Shown piece after piece: positions 18,241 through 26,995 of a stretch of 64,000 bases of DNA. The notes beneath the pieces are model-generated. The model saw nothing but the letters and a program-made list of their open reading frames with translations, was not told the DNA's origin and ran no database searches. The DNA comes from VGNY01 sp964549635 (lineage in GTDB: Bacteria > Chloroflexota > Dehalococcoidia > GIF9 > UBA5629). Every line of letters begins with the position of its first letter. Positions within the stretch are counted from its first letter, which is position 1. The DNA lies in the NCBI GenBank assembly GCA_964549635.1, contig CAZJVJ010000007.1, positions 1 to 64,000 of the forward strand, given 5' to 3'. The position numbers and the translations under genes are program-made.

Positions 18241-19155
18241 CTATGTGAAAGAAGATATCAGGAAATTTATGATTCTTTGCCGTATAATAGGATACCATAA
18301 CCAGATGGTGAGGTGAGTACCGGGAAGCCATAAAATGGCAGGTTTGCCGCACGCCTGCCAGAGATCAATGGTAGCCTGTCTTGGAATATATTCGTCCCAA
18401 AGTGCATTTATCATAAAAATGGGACGCTCGCGCAGGTATGGTGCAAAGGTCACCGGGTCGGTTTGAAAGCATCTTTTGATGGGGGTCACATTATCAAACC
18501 CCTTCTCAGCCACCTCAGCAAGATACTGTGCGTAGTAGCTGCGGGCGTTTTGACATTCTAATTTTGTGCAGGTATGGCTTTTCCTTATAGCATCGTGCCT
18601 GGTGTTCCATACAATTTTCTGCGAGTTGCCACCAGATATGAGGAACACGCCTGCCTTGATGCGTTGATCTATCCCCATGGCTATCGATGAGACAAACCCG
18701 CCCAGGCTTATTCCAACTATTCCTATCTTGTCCTTATCGATCTCCGCTCTATTGCTTGCCCAATCTATAATCTGTCGTATTTCGATCACTGAAGCCTGAT
18801 AGCCTTCGAACCACTCGTCAGGTGTAAGGTAAGGGAGGCGAGATTTTATAAATTGTGGCATACGGCTAGAGTGGAACACTAGGTAAAGAATAAAGCAGGC
18901 AATTCCTTTATTGGCGAGGGCTGGTGCCAGTAATTTGCAGGGAATTAGGCCACGGTCTCCCCATCCAGGGATTAAGATTGCCAGAGGGACATGGCTGGAA
19001 TTTTGTGGCTGAAAGTACTCACCATGAGCCACATTATTGTACTGGGTCGGGTGCGCGGTGGGGAATTCAACTGCGTAGCGCTGCCATTTTGAAGAGTTCT
19101 CTTTGAGTTCCAGGTTGAAACAAAACTCACTCTTGTTGTATTTGAATGGATTCAT
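18241..19155 (-). CDS. Alpha/beta hydrolase family protein
   Basis: About 304 residues from the ATG at 19155. The fold is shown by ILIPGWGDRG (oxyanion region), the nucleophile elbow GISLGG (Ser about 150 from this start), INALWDEYIP with the acid, and LPGTHLTIW with the catalytic His. It resembles the dienelactone-hydrolase/prolyl-peptidase-like group; substrate not decidable. No export signal. The frame extends to a TTG at 19203, but the extra residues look non-conserved. It is separated from the acyl-CoA synthetase gene by about 125 bp in which I see no feature. Confidence 0.8.
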   Translation of the reverse strand: MNPFKYNKSEFCFNLELKENSSKWQRYAVEFPTAHPTQYNNVAHGEYFQPQNSSHVPLAILIPGWGDRGLIPCKLLAPALANKGIACFILYLVFHSSRMPQFIKSRLPYLTPDEWFEGYQASVIEIRQIIDWASNRAEIDKDKIGIVGISLGGFVSSIAMGIDQRIKAGVFLISGGNSQKIVWNTRHDAIRKSHTCTKLECQNARSYYAQYLAEVAEKGFDNVTPIKRCFQTDPVTFAPYLRERPIFMINALWDEYIPRQATIDLWQACGKPAILWLPGTHLTIWLWYPIIRQRIINFLISSFT

Positions 19156-19253
19156 TTCACTTAAAGTTTGGCGGCCCACTATTGGGCAGTCTGCCTGAAG
19201 CAAATTGTTTCACACTGGCGTATCCAGGAAACAACAAACGCAGACCTAACAAC

Positions 19254-19291
19254 GTTTCCGGGGGCGAAATAACATGTCGCGCCCCGGAAAC
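19254..19291. terminator. Strong GC-rich stem-loop
   Basis: Perfect 10-bp stem GTTTCCGGGG (19254-19263) with CCCCGGAAAC (19282-19291), loop 18 bases. It lies 56 bp beyond the stop of the small membrane protein gene in its direction of transcription, and before the hydrolase gene. There is no T-run on either side, so it may be a transcript-stabilising hairpin and not a classic terminator. Confidence 0.45.
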
Positions 19292-19346
19292 AGCTAGCCT
19301 GCGCATATACTTAGATATTTTGCGGTTGTTTACTGGGATATCGTAC

Positions 19347-19727
19347 TTATTCGCCAGGCTTCCCCACAGCCCACAGGGCCTTTATAGCTACTACAACAGC
19401 GGCAGGTGCCATCAAAGTAGCCACCAATGCCAGTATGCTGTCGAGAATAGCGCCGATGCCGAAAGTCTTAAGAGGTGCAAACACGCCACCAACGACCATC
19501 AACGCTATGATTGCCACCAAGAAAAGCAGTATTTCCTTCGCAGTAATATTCAAGAACCCTATTACCAGACCAAGAATAATCAGGATAATGATGACTGCAG
19601 GCATGATGGCTGTTGCCATGCCTAATGCTGACATGACGCCTGCTACTAGGGCAATAATCAGGCCGACGACGAATGCCCAAAACCCGATCAAGCCAAGTAC
19701 TGTACCCTTTGCCTTACCTTTTGCCAT
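19347..19727 (-). CDS. Small four-helix membrane protein, function unknown
   Basis: 126 residues beginning MAKGKAKG and then almost entirely hydrophobic, with about four transmembrane helices: about 9-33, 36-60, 65-85 and 90-115. It ends KALWAVGKPGE. No recognisable catalytic or transport motif; similar small hydrophobic proteins are annotated only as hypothetical. An AGGAGG ribosome site sits about 10 bases upstream of the ATG and a near-consensus promoter (TTGACA, 16 bases, TACAAT) at 19771-19798 drives it. It is divergent from the HerA-like ATPase gene and probably a single-gene transcript, given the stem-loop downstream. Confidence 0.7.
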   Translation of the reverse strand: MAKGKAKGTVLGLIGFWAFVVGLIIALVAGVMSALGMATAIMPAVIIILIILGLVIGFLNITAKEILLFLVAIIALMVVGGVFAPLKTFGIGAILDSILALVATLMAPAAVVVAIKALWAVGKPGE

Positions 19728-19770
19728 GCCTTTTTGACCTCCTTTTTATTTTTTGAAGAGCTCAAATACT

Positions 19771-19798
19771 ATTGTAACATAGCCTTTTTGGTTGTCAA
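19771..19798 (-). promoter_or_regulatory. Near-consensus promoter, small membrane protein
   Basis: Minus strand TTGACA (19793-19798), 16-base spacer, TACAAT (19771-19776), 44 bp upstream of the ATG at 19727. It is back-to-back with the plus-strand promoter at 19806-19834, with only 7 bp between the two -35 boxes. Confidence 0.7.
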
Positions 19799-19805
19799 TA
19801 CCTGC

Positions 19806-19834
19806 TTGACAATAGTTACCTGTTAAATTAGTAT
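19806..19834 (+). promoter_or_regulatory. Near-consensus promoter, HerA-like gene
   Basis: TTGACA (19806-19811), 17-base spacer, TAGTAT (19829-19834). The resulting leader is about 100 nt before the ATG at 19941. Confidence 0.65.
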
Positions 19835-19940
19835 TGAACCGTACGAGAAGCAAAAAGCAACTACGACCCTCAATGAAATCTTAAATAACGAGTATGGCAG
19901 TGGGCGGAGCCATCTGTTTAGAAAAACAGGGAGGATGAGC

Positions 19941-22412
19941 ATGATAGAAGATTATGAAAAATTGGGTGTGTTTTATTTAGGCCGTCTGTACGATCTGGCT
20001 GCAAGAAAGCCACAGGGAGGACTGCTTCTCTATGATTCCAAGGATCTAGTGACGCATGCAGTTTGTGTCGGCATGACGGGCAGTGGGAAGACTGGCCTGT
20101 GCATAGCTTTGCTGGAAGAGGCTGCCTTGGATGGCATTCCAGCCATAGTCATTGACCCTAAGGGAGACCTTCCCAATCTTTTGCTGACCTTTCCAGAGTT
20201 GCGACCTGAGGACTTTGCACCATGGATAAACGAGGATGACGCCCGAAGGAAAGGGCTATCGCCCAAAGAATATGCCGCAAAACAAGCAGAACTGTGGAAG
20301 AACGGACTGGCGTCATGGGGTCAGAGCGGTGAGCGAATACAGCGCCTCCGTCAGTCAGCGGACTTTGTTGTTTATACCCCGGGCAGCAATGCCGGGATTC
20401 CCGTTTCAATATTGAAGTCGTTTGCGGCTCCTCCTGCTACCATCCTTGATGACGCCGAGCTGCTTAGAGATCGTATCAACACCACTGTCACTAGTCTGCT
20501 GGGGCTTTTAGGCATACAAGCTGACCCTATTAAGAGCCGGGAGCATATACTGATATCCTCCGTAATTGATTTGGCCTGGAAAGAAGGGCGCGACCTCGAC
20601 CTTGCCGCTTTGATTCAACAGATTCAGAATCCTCCTTTGACAAAGATTGGTGTGCTTGACCTGGAATCATTCTATCCCGCCAAAGACCGGTTTTCACTGG
20701 CTTTGTCCCTTAATAATTTGCTTGCTGCGCCTGGCTTTGGCACCTGGCTTGAGGGCGAACCCCTGGATATAGGAGAAATGCTATATTCACCAGACGGTAA
20801 GCCGAAGGTTTCGATTTTCTCTATCGCGCATTTAAATGATGCTGAGCGCATGTTTTTCGTGTCCTTACTTTTAAACCAGATACTGGGTTGGACACGAACA
20901 CAGTCTGGCACCACAAGCCTCAGGGCTATTGTCTATATGGATGAGATTTTCGGTTACTTCCCACCAGTGGCAAACCCCCCTTCAAAAACCCCACTGCTCA
21001 CTCTGCTCAAACAGGCACGAGCTTTTGGTGTTGGCATTGTTCTGGCTACTCAGAATCCTGTAGACCTGGACTATAAGGGGCTGGCAAATGCGGGTACCTG
21101 GTTCATAGGTAGGTTGCAGACCGAGCGTGACAAAATGAGGGTGGTTGAGGGTCTGGAGGGCGTTGCCGCCACTGCCAGTGTGCAGTTCGACCGGCGGGTG
21201 ATAGAGCAGACCTTGGCTGGACTTAGCAGCCGTATCTTTCTCATGAACAACGTGCACGATGACTTACCTGTGGTCTTTGAGAGCCGCTGGGCTATGTCAT
21301 ACCTCAGGGGACCTCTCACCCGCAACCAGATAAAATTGCTCATGGATCCAGTAAAGTCTGTAATGTCTTTACGGCAATTTACCCCGAGCATCTCTCGAAC
21401 TGGTATCGTGCCTCCCGCCCAGCAAACACGACTCGTTGCAGATGTTGCGAAAATTAAGCATCCTGAGCGCCCCTTACTGCCTCCTGATGTACCTCAATAT
21501 TTTGTTCCTATCCGTAGCAGCCAGCCCTCCGACCGCACTCTAGTGTATCAACCTGCAGTGCTTGGTGTGGGACAGGTCCACTTTACTGACGTGAAGTCTG
21601 GGGTTGACTTAACAAATGACATCGCTTTTGTCGCTCCGATAACAAGCGAGCCTATTCCTGTCAGCTGGGACAATGCGATGGAATTAACGGTGAATGTATC
21701 TGACTTGGAGGCATCTCCCCAGGCTTCAGCTCAATATGCTGAGCTCCCGGTCATAGCTGGAAAAGCTAAGAGTTATGATGATTGGAGCAGGGACTTCGCC
21801 AATTGGATTTACCGCACCCAGAAGCTCGATTTATGGAGAAGTCCGAGCCTCAAGGTTGCATCCAATCTTGGTGAGTCAGAGCGTGACTTCCGTGTTAGGC
21901 TGCAGCAGAAAGCTCGTGAGCAGCGTGATGAGGAAGCCGAGCGGCTGAGGCAGAAATATGCCACGAAAATTGCATCTTTGCAGGAGCAAATTCGCCGTGC
22001 CCAGCAGGTTGTGGAAAGGGAAGCAGAACAGGCCAAGCAGCAGAAGATGCAGACAGCTATATCAGTTGGTGCCACGCTTTTGGGTGCCTTTGTGGGCAGA
22101 AAGGCGGTAAGTTATTCTACTCTGGGCAGGGCAACAACTGCCGCTCGTGGTGCCGGACGGATTGCCAAAGAGGCTCAAGATGTTGGGCGTGCTAAAGAAA
22201 CCGTGGCTGCTCTGGAACAAAGGCTTCAGCAGCTTGAGGCAGATTTTCGTGCTGAAATGGATGCTATTGCCTTCAAAATTGACCCGCTTAATGAGACACT
22301 GGAACAGGTTGCTATCAGGCCAGCTAAAAAAGACATTTCAGTGCGTCTGACTGCGCTTTGCTGGTTACCTTACTGGCGGAGCCCTGATGGTCGTTTAACT
22401 CAAGCGTGGTAA
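19941..22412 (+). CDS. HerA-like / DUF853-type ATPase
   Basis: About 823-residue ATPase of the FtsK/HerA superclass. Walker A GMTGSGKT is at 44-51 in a context (VTHAVCVGMTGSGKTGLCIAL) typical of HerA-like proteins; IVIDPKGDLPNL follows (about 70-81); Walker B is AIVYMDEIFGY (about 333-343); and LLKQARAFGVGIVLATQNP (about 360-380) is the sensor region. A coiled coil (about 650-700) and a glycine/alanine segment with MQTAISVGATLLGAFVG (about 705-722) separate a second coiled coil, and the end VRLTALCWLPYW is characteristic of these long variants. No NurA nuclease lies beside it. The ATG at 19941 is preferred to 19935 because AGGGAGG ends at 19934. Function (DNA translocation or conjugation-like) not established. 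Confidence 0.85.
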   Translation: MIEDYEKLGVFYLGRLYDLAARKPQGGLLLYDSKDLVTHAVCVGMTGSGKTGLCIALLEEAALDGIPAIVIDPKGDLPNLLLTFPELRPEDFAPWINEDDARRKGLSPKEYAAKQAELWKNGLASWGQSGERIQRLRQSADFVVYTPGSNAGIPVSILKSFAAPPATILDDAELLRDRINTTVTSLLGLLGIQADPIKSREHILISSVIDLAWKEGRDLDLAALIQQIQNPPLTKIGVLDLESFYPAKDRFSLALSLNNLLAAPGFGTWLEGEPLDIGEMLYSPDGKPKVSIFSIAHLNDAERMFFVSLLLNQILGWTRTQSGTTSLRAIVYMDEIFGYFPPVANPPSKTPLLTLLKQARAFGVGIVLATQNPVDLDYKGLANAGTWFIGRLQTERDKMRVVEGLEGVAATASVQFDRRVIEQTLAGLSSRIFLMNNVHDDLPVVFESRWAMSYLRGPLTRNQIKLLMDPVKSVMSLRQFTPSISRTGIVPPAQQTRLVADVAKIKHPERPLLPPDVPQYFVPIRSSQPSDRTLVYQPAVLGVGQVHFTDVKSGVDLTNDIAFVAPITSEPIPVSWDNAMELTVNVSDLEASPQASAQYAELPVIAGKAKSYDDWSRDFANWIYRTQKLDLWRSPSLKVASNLGESERDFRVRLQQKAREQRDEEAERLRQKYATKIASLQEQIRRAQQVVEREAEQAKQQKMQTAISVGATLLGAFVGRKAVSYSTLGRATTAARGAGRIAKEAQDVGRAKETVAALEQRLQQLEADFRAEMDAIAFKIDPLNETLEQVAIRPAKKDISVRLTALCWLPYWRSPDGRLTQAW

Positions 22413-22445
22413 CTTGGTTGTCTAAATTGGCGATAGATACGGGCT

Positions 22446-25142
22446 TCAGGAAAGAGGTCTCCATTTCCCCAAAGTGAACAGCCTTGGGAACAGTGCTTTG
22501 CGGGCCTCCTCGATCACGAAGAGGCTACTACCGGCTAGAATGGCGATGCCCCACTTATCAATTCCTATAGGTATCGTACCAAATGCTACCTGAAGGAACG
22601 GCATGTAAACCACTGCTACTTGCAACATTATGGCTAAGGAAATAGTCATAAGGAGCCATCGATTACTGAGAACGCCTAGTTTAAAGACAGTATGCTCATC
22701 AGAGCGTGCGTTGAAGGCCCTGAACCATTCAAAAGAGACCATGGTGCAAAAGGCAATGGTTCGCGCCTCTTCCAGGCTTACTCTGGAATGCGCCCAATTG
22801 AAGACCAGAAATATCCCGGTGCTCATCAGCACTGACAAAAAACATATACGGAGTACCAATCCTGGGAAAATAAGTCCAACCTTTGGGTGCCTTGGAGGTT
22901 GTTTCAGTTCGTCACCGGTCTTCGGTTCAAGACCGAGCGGTATAGCTGACGCTGTATCAGTGACCAGGTTAACCCAAAGTATCTGCAGCGGCAGTAGCGG
23001 TGCTTTGCCAATCGCTGAGACGCATAGGATTAAGGCTAGTAGTTCTCCAAGGTTGGTGCTTATGAAGAAAAATATTACGTTACGCAATCTGTTGAAGATT
23101 GCCCTGCCTTCATCTACTGCTGCTACCACTGAAGCAAAGTTATCATCTGCCAGCACCATATCGCTGGCCTCTTTGGCAACATCTGTGCCGGTAATACCCA
23201 TCGCAATGCCTATGTCTGCTGACTTCAATGCTGGGGCGTCGTTAACTCCGTCACCGGTCATGGCAACAATGTGACCGCGGCTTTTTAATGCTTTCACTAT
23301 CCTCAATTTTTGTAGCGGCTCGATTCGTGCAAAGACTGAGATACTTTCTATTTGCCGGGACAATGCCTCGTCACTCATCTCTTGGAGCTCGGCACCAGCG
23401 ACTGTCTTCCCCGGCGTCAACTCCAGCTGGCGAGCAATAGACTCAGCTGTGATTTTATGGTCGCCTGTAATCATTATCACCTTTATACCAGCCTGTTTAC
23501 ATAATCTGATTGCTTCTTTTGCCTCCGCCCGAGGCGGGTCAGCCATTCCCGAAAGCCCCACAAAAATAAGCCTGTCTTTGATTTCGCTATCTTTAAGTTC
23601 TTTCAATTCGGCTGGGAAATCAACGTAAGCCGTGGCGATAACCCTCAAGGCTTCCTGGGCCATCATGGCGTGGGCTTTCGTAATAGCCTGTATGTCAGCA
23701 CCTTTCAGAGGGACAACTTTGCCATCTTTTATCAAATGGCTGCTCATCGATAGTAACCTTTCTGGTGCTCCTTTGACGTAGGCGACTCTACCACCATTCT
23801 GGGGGTGAAGGGTAACCATGTACTGTTTTTCACTTTGAAAGGGAATTTCATCGAGGCGAGGATAAGCTAACTCCAGTTTTTCCTTGTCCATCCCGGCTTT
23901 GGCAGCAACTACTACTAACGCACCTTCGGTCGGGTCGCCTAAAATGCTACAAGAGTCTTCTTCTCTAACTAATAGGGCGTCATTGCAAAGCGCGCCTATT
24001 TTCAGGTGCAGGTTTAGTGCCTGATTGTTTTGCGAGTTCAGTATTTCTCCTTGCTGCCTGAATTCCCCCTGTGGGATATAACCTTCGCCAGTCACTTCAA
24101 TCCATTGACCATCTACATAGATACGCTGCACTGTCATCTGGCTCAGTGTTAGGGTTCCTGTCTTGTCCGAACAGATGACAGTTGCTGAACCCAGCGTTTC
24201 TACTGCTACCATTGTGCGGATAATGGCATTCCGTCGAGCCATTATCTGCATACCTACTGCCAGAACTACACTAACCACCGCAGGTAACCCTTCGGGTATG
24301 GCAGAAACACCAGCCGCTATTGCCAGGTAGAACATCTCCAGCCAGGTCAGCCCTCTGATTATACCGACGATTACCAGGATGGCTAGGACGGAGAGAACAA
24401 GGACTATTATGTACTGGCTTAACTTGCTGATGCTTTTCTGCAGAGGCGTTTTCTCGACCTCAATTTCCTCAAGTGAGCTAGCAATTTTGCCTATCTCGGT
24501 TGACCTGCCGGTGCTCACGACTACAGCCGTAGCTCTGCCATAGTTAACAACGGTGTTCATGTGCACCATATTTTTTCTGTCAGCCACGATAACGTCGCCA
24601 TCGATAGGTGTGGTGTGCTTGTCTACTGGCATAGACTCACCGGTAAGTATAGCTTCATCTACTTTTAGATTGGACGACTCCAGCAATCTGGCATCCGCCG
24701 GTATCTTATCTCCAGTTTCGAGAAGCAATATATCTCCAGGCACTATCTCTTTGGCTGATACCTGTTTGACTACGCGATCACGTCTTACTTTGGCTTTCGG
24801 CGCTGCCATCTGCATCAACGCTTCCATAGCTCGCTCAGCTCGTGTTTCCTGGACAAAGCCGATGGTTGCATTGGCCAGCAGAATACCCAGTATTACCCAG
24901 GCGTCTATGTAATGCTGTGTCAAGATTGAGATTGTTGCAGCAAGGAGTAATATATATATCAGAGGACTGAGGAACTGCTTCAGGAAAACCAATAACGGTA
25001 AAGTTCTCTTCTTGGCAATTAACTCGTTAAAACCGTATTTCTCTAGCCTTAATTTGGCTTCGGCATCGCTGAGTCCATGGCGATGCGAACCAAGCAAACG
25101 TATGGTTTCATCGGCGCTTAGGTTGTACCATCTACGTTCCAT
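22446..25142 (-). CDS. P-type cation-transporting ATPase (Ca2+-type, P2A)
   Basis: 898-residue membrane pump. Motifs in order: cation ATPase N-terminus (1-60), TGES at 168-171 (actuator), PEGLP near 283-287 in the fourth membrane helix as in SERCA-like pumps, the phosphorylation site SDKTGTL with Asp326, KGAPERLL in the nucleotide domain, MITGDHKITAESIA, TGDGVNDAPALKSADIGIAMG, and a six-helix C-terminal block starting NLGELLALIL, with WVNLVTDTASAIPLGLEP. The pattern fits Ca2+ or Mn2+ export. It is followed upstream on the same strand by a universal stress protein gene (82 bp away), a common pairing that suggests joint expression under stress. Confidence 0.93.
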   Translation of the reverse strand: MERRWYNLSADETIRLLGSHRHGLSDAEAKLRLEKYGFNELIAKKRTLPLLVFLKQFLSPLIYILLLAATISILTQHYIDAWVILGILLANATIGFVQETRAERAMEALMQMAAPKAKVRRDRVVKQVSAKEIVPGDILLLETGDKIPADARLLESSNLKVDEAILTGESMPVDKHTTPIDGDVIVADRKNMVHMNTVVNYGRATAVVVSTGRSTEIGKIASSLEEIEVEKTPLQKSISKLSQYIIVLVLSVLAILVIVGIIRGLTWLEMFYLAIAAGVSAIPEGLPAVVSVVLAVGMQIMARRNAIIRTMVAVETLGSATVICSDKTGTLTLSQMTVQRIYVDGQWIEVTGEGYIPQGEFRQQGEILNSQNNQALNLHLKIGALCNDALLVREEDSCSILGDPTEGALVVVAAKAGMDKEKLELAYPRLDEIPFQSEKQYMVTLHPQNGGRVAYVKGAPERLLSMSSHLIKDGKVVPLKGADIQAITKAHAMMAQEALRVIATAYVDFPAELKELKDSEIKDRLIFVGLSGMADPPRAEAKEAIRLCKQAGIKVIMITGDHKITAESIARQLELTPGKTVAGAELQEMSDEALSRQIESISVFARIEPLQKLRIVKALKSRGHIVAMTGDGVNDAPALKSADIGIAMGITGTDVAKEASDMVLADDNFASVVAAVDEGRAIFNRLRNVIFFFISTNLGELLALILCVSAIGKAPLLPLQILWVNLVTDTASAIPLGLEPKTGDELKQPPRHPKVGLIFPGLVLRICFLSVLMSTGIFLVFNWAHSRVSLEEARTIAFCTMVSFEWFRAFNARSDEHTVFKLGVLSNRWLLMTISLAIMLQVAVVYMPFLQVAFGTIPIGIDKWGIAILAGSSLFVIEEARKALFPRLFTLGKWRPLS

Positions 25143-25224
25143 TTGGCAACTCTAAAATTAGCGGCTTAGACAAAATTTAAGCGGATGCTTTCAAACTTAT
25201 CTGCGAACTTTCACTGGCTTTGTG

Positions 25225-26091
25225 TTAAGGTTGTGCAGATGGAAGGGGCGGCCGTACCAGGAATATCGGTTTTGACGACCCCTCGATAATCCTGGAGGCA
25301 ACACTGCCATAAGCCCATTTGGTGATTCCAGAGAAGCCGTGAGTTGTCAGGGCTATAAGACTAGCTGATATATCATCGGCATATTGTATTATGGTTTCGG
25401 CTGATTTGCCCGAAAGGAGTACCGATCTGGCACTGATGCCTTTGGCTGCTAGGAGGCCTTTTGTTTTGCTTAAATAACGTTTTGCCTCCCTTTCCAGTCT
25501 CGTTGTGTATTCCTGCTCATATTGTTCCCGTTCCCGGTAAGCTGCCAGTTTCGGCAGTTTCGGCGACTCGACGACCCTGGTCAGTATCACCTCGTTGCTC
25601 ATAGCTTTGGCTAAGTTCTCAATGTAGGGGATAATAGCCTCGGCAAACCGTGAACCATCTAGAGTTACCAGAATCTTGTGAAATTTTTTGTTTGCAGTTG
25701 GCAACTGGCCCGACCTTACGAGGAATAGTGGCACGTGTGATTTTTGGACAACTTTGTTGGCGATGCTTCCCAAAGGCCAGCGGCCGATGCCGCTACGCCC
25801 GTGAGTGGAGATGACTATTAAACCGATATCATTTTTCTCGGCAAAATCTATGATTGAGGTGGCTGGCTCCCCTTCAATACATAATGAGCGCGTCCTGATT
25901 CCAAGGGAGTTGAAACTCTGGGCTCTTCTGTCAATGTACTCCGTCAGGGCTCGCTCTAAAGGGTCGTCGGGCAAACAGATGGTTATCAGAATAACTTCGC
26001 TCTTCAAATTTTTAGCTAGTTCCTCAGTATAGGGAAGAGCCTGCTCAGCCAGTTCCGAGCCATCTAGCGGGACGAGCATTCTTTCATACAT
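25225..26091 (-). CDS. Universal stress protein, two tandem Usp domains
   Basis: 288 residues made of two UspA domains, about 1-138 and 146-285. Each ends in an ATP-binding G-2x-G-9x-G(S/T) type motif: STHGRSGIGRWPLGSIANKVV (about 93-113, in two parts) and TTHGFSGITKWAYGSVASRII in the second. Retention of the motif in both halves suggests that both bind ATP. The role is in stress survival, details unknown. A promoter with TTGCCA-17-TAATAT is upstream (26158-26186); the P-type ATPase gene follows 82 bp downstream. Confidence 0.92.
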   Translation of the reverse strand: MYERMLVPLDGSELAEQALPYTEELAKNLKSEVILITICLPDDPLERALTEYIDRRAQSFNSLGIRTRSLCIEGEPATSIIDFAEKNDIGLIVISTHGRSGIGRWPLGSIANKVVQKSHVPLFLVRSGQLPTANKKFHKILVTLDGSRFAEAIIPYIENLAKAMSNEVILTRVVESPKLPKLAAYREREQYEQEYTTRLEREAKRYLSKTKGLLAAKGISARSVLLSGKSAETIIQYADDISASLIALTTHGFSGITKWAYGSVASRIIEGSSKPIFLVRPPLPSAQP

Positions 26092-26157
26092 CCTCTACAA
26101 TCCTCCTGTTTATTTCCAATGGCAACTCTGAAGTCAGAACTTATAGCTATGCTCTAC

Positions 26158-26186
26158 ATATTAGCGGGATATACAGTTTTTGGCAA
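26158..26186 (-). promoter_or_regulatory. Promoter for the usp gene
   Basis: Minus strand TTGCCA (26181-26186), 17-base spacer, TAATAT (26158-26163), about 70 bp before the ATG at 26091. The gap 26092-26368 also holds the divergent promoter at 26307-26335 and nothing else that I can support. Confidence 0.55.
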
Positions 26187-26306
26187 ATATAAGCGAAGAT
26201 GGTGTAGTGGCTCAATCCTATCATCTCCGTAAACCATTGAAGCTTTGCAAAATGTGTTTTACTTGTAAGTTGTCTATCAGTTTACCTCTCCCTTATTTAG
26301 GAATGT

Positions 26307-26335
26307 TTGGCAGATATGTTTAAGTCTGATATACT
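26307..26335 (+). promoter_or_regulatory. Promoter for the Yip1-type gene
   Basis: TTGGCA (26307-26312), 17-base spacer, TATACT (26330-26335), 33 bp before the ATG at 26369, which is preceded by AAAGGAGG. Confidence 0.65.
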
Positions 26336-26368
26336 AGCAGGGCTGACCAAAGCACAAAAGGAGGCGAA

Positions 26369-26929
26369 ATGAATGGTACCAGTTCCCTGGCTAACCGTAT
26401 GCTGCGTGCAGCAAAGCTAGAAGTTGCCCTCTATGAGGAAGTCGAATCTGACAGCAGAGCCACAATGCCGGCGATGTGGGTGGTAATAATAGCCAGCGTG
26501 GCTGCAGGTATAGGTTCTGGTATTGCTGCCATAGTTGCCAAAAAAGGTGCGTTAATATTTCTCTGGGGTCTTTTGGGGGGTGTGGCTGCGGCTCTGGTCG
26601 GCTGGCTTGCCTGGGCAGGCATCACTTATATTCTGGGCACTACCGTCTTGAAAGGAGCAGACACCTCTGCTACTTGGGGTGAGCTGCTCAGAACCATCGG
26701 TTTTGCCCAGTCGCCAAATGTCCTCAAAATCTTCTCGTTTATTCCGTTTTTAGGTTGGCTCATTTCTCTTGGTTCGTCAATCTGGGCTCTGATTGCTACG
26801 GTTATTGGTATTAGACAGGCGCTCGATGTGTCTACGGGTCGTGCCATTGCCGTTTGTATTGTGGGCTGGCTTATCTATTTTGTGCTTGGGCTTTTGATTG
26901 CTTTCCTGCTTGGTGTTAGCTTGTTCTAA
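26369..26929 (+). CDS. Yip1 domain membrane protein
   Basis: 186-residue integral membrane protein with an N-terminal amphipathic region containing LEVALYEEVESD, then about five transmembrane helices (about 33-57, 61-92, 120-145, 155-185). The order and the LYEEVE...TMPAMWVV arrangement fit the prokaryotic Yip1 family. No catalytic residues. It stands alone on the plus strand with its own promoter and a strong GGAGG ribosome site; the convergent HdrD-like gene ends 66 bp downstream. Function unknown. Confidence 0.75.
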   Translation: MNGTSSLANRMLRAAKLEVALYEEVESDSRATMPAMWVVIIASVAAGIGSGIAAIVAKKGALIFLWGLLGGVAAALVGWLAWAGITYILGTTVLKGADTSATWGELLRTIGFAQSPNVLKIFSFIPFLGWLISLGSSIWALIATVIGIRQALDVSTGRAIAVCIVGWLIYFVLGLLIAFLLGVSLF

Positions 26930-26995
26930 AACTGAGCAGGCCGATAGGGGCTATTTCTGGCTTTATGTTTAATTCCTAACTTTGTTATGTCGTTG

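Noticed and set aside
19146..19625. Plus-strand frame of 159 codons across the small membrane protein gene
   Set aside because: Crosses a stem-loop and the minus-strand gene that has a near-consensus promoter; translation has no recognisable domain.
22630..23274. Antisense frame of 214 codons inside the P-type ATPase
   Set aside because: Low-complexity Ser/Pro-rich translation typical of a shadow frame; the ATPase motifs prove the other strand.
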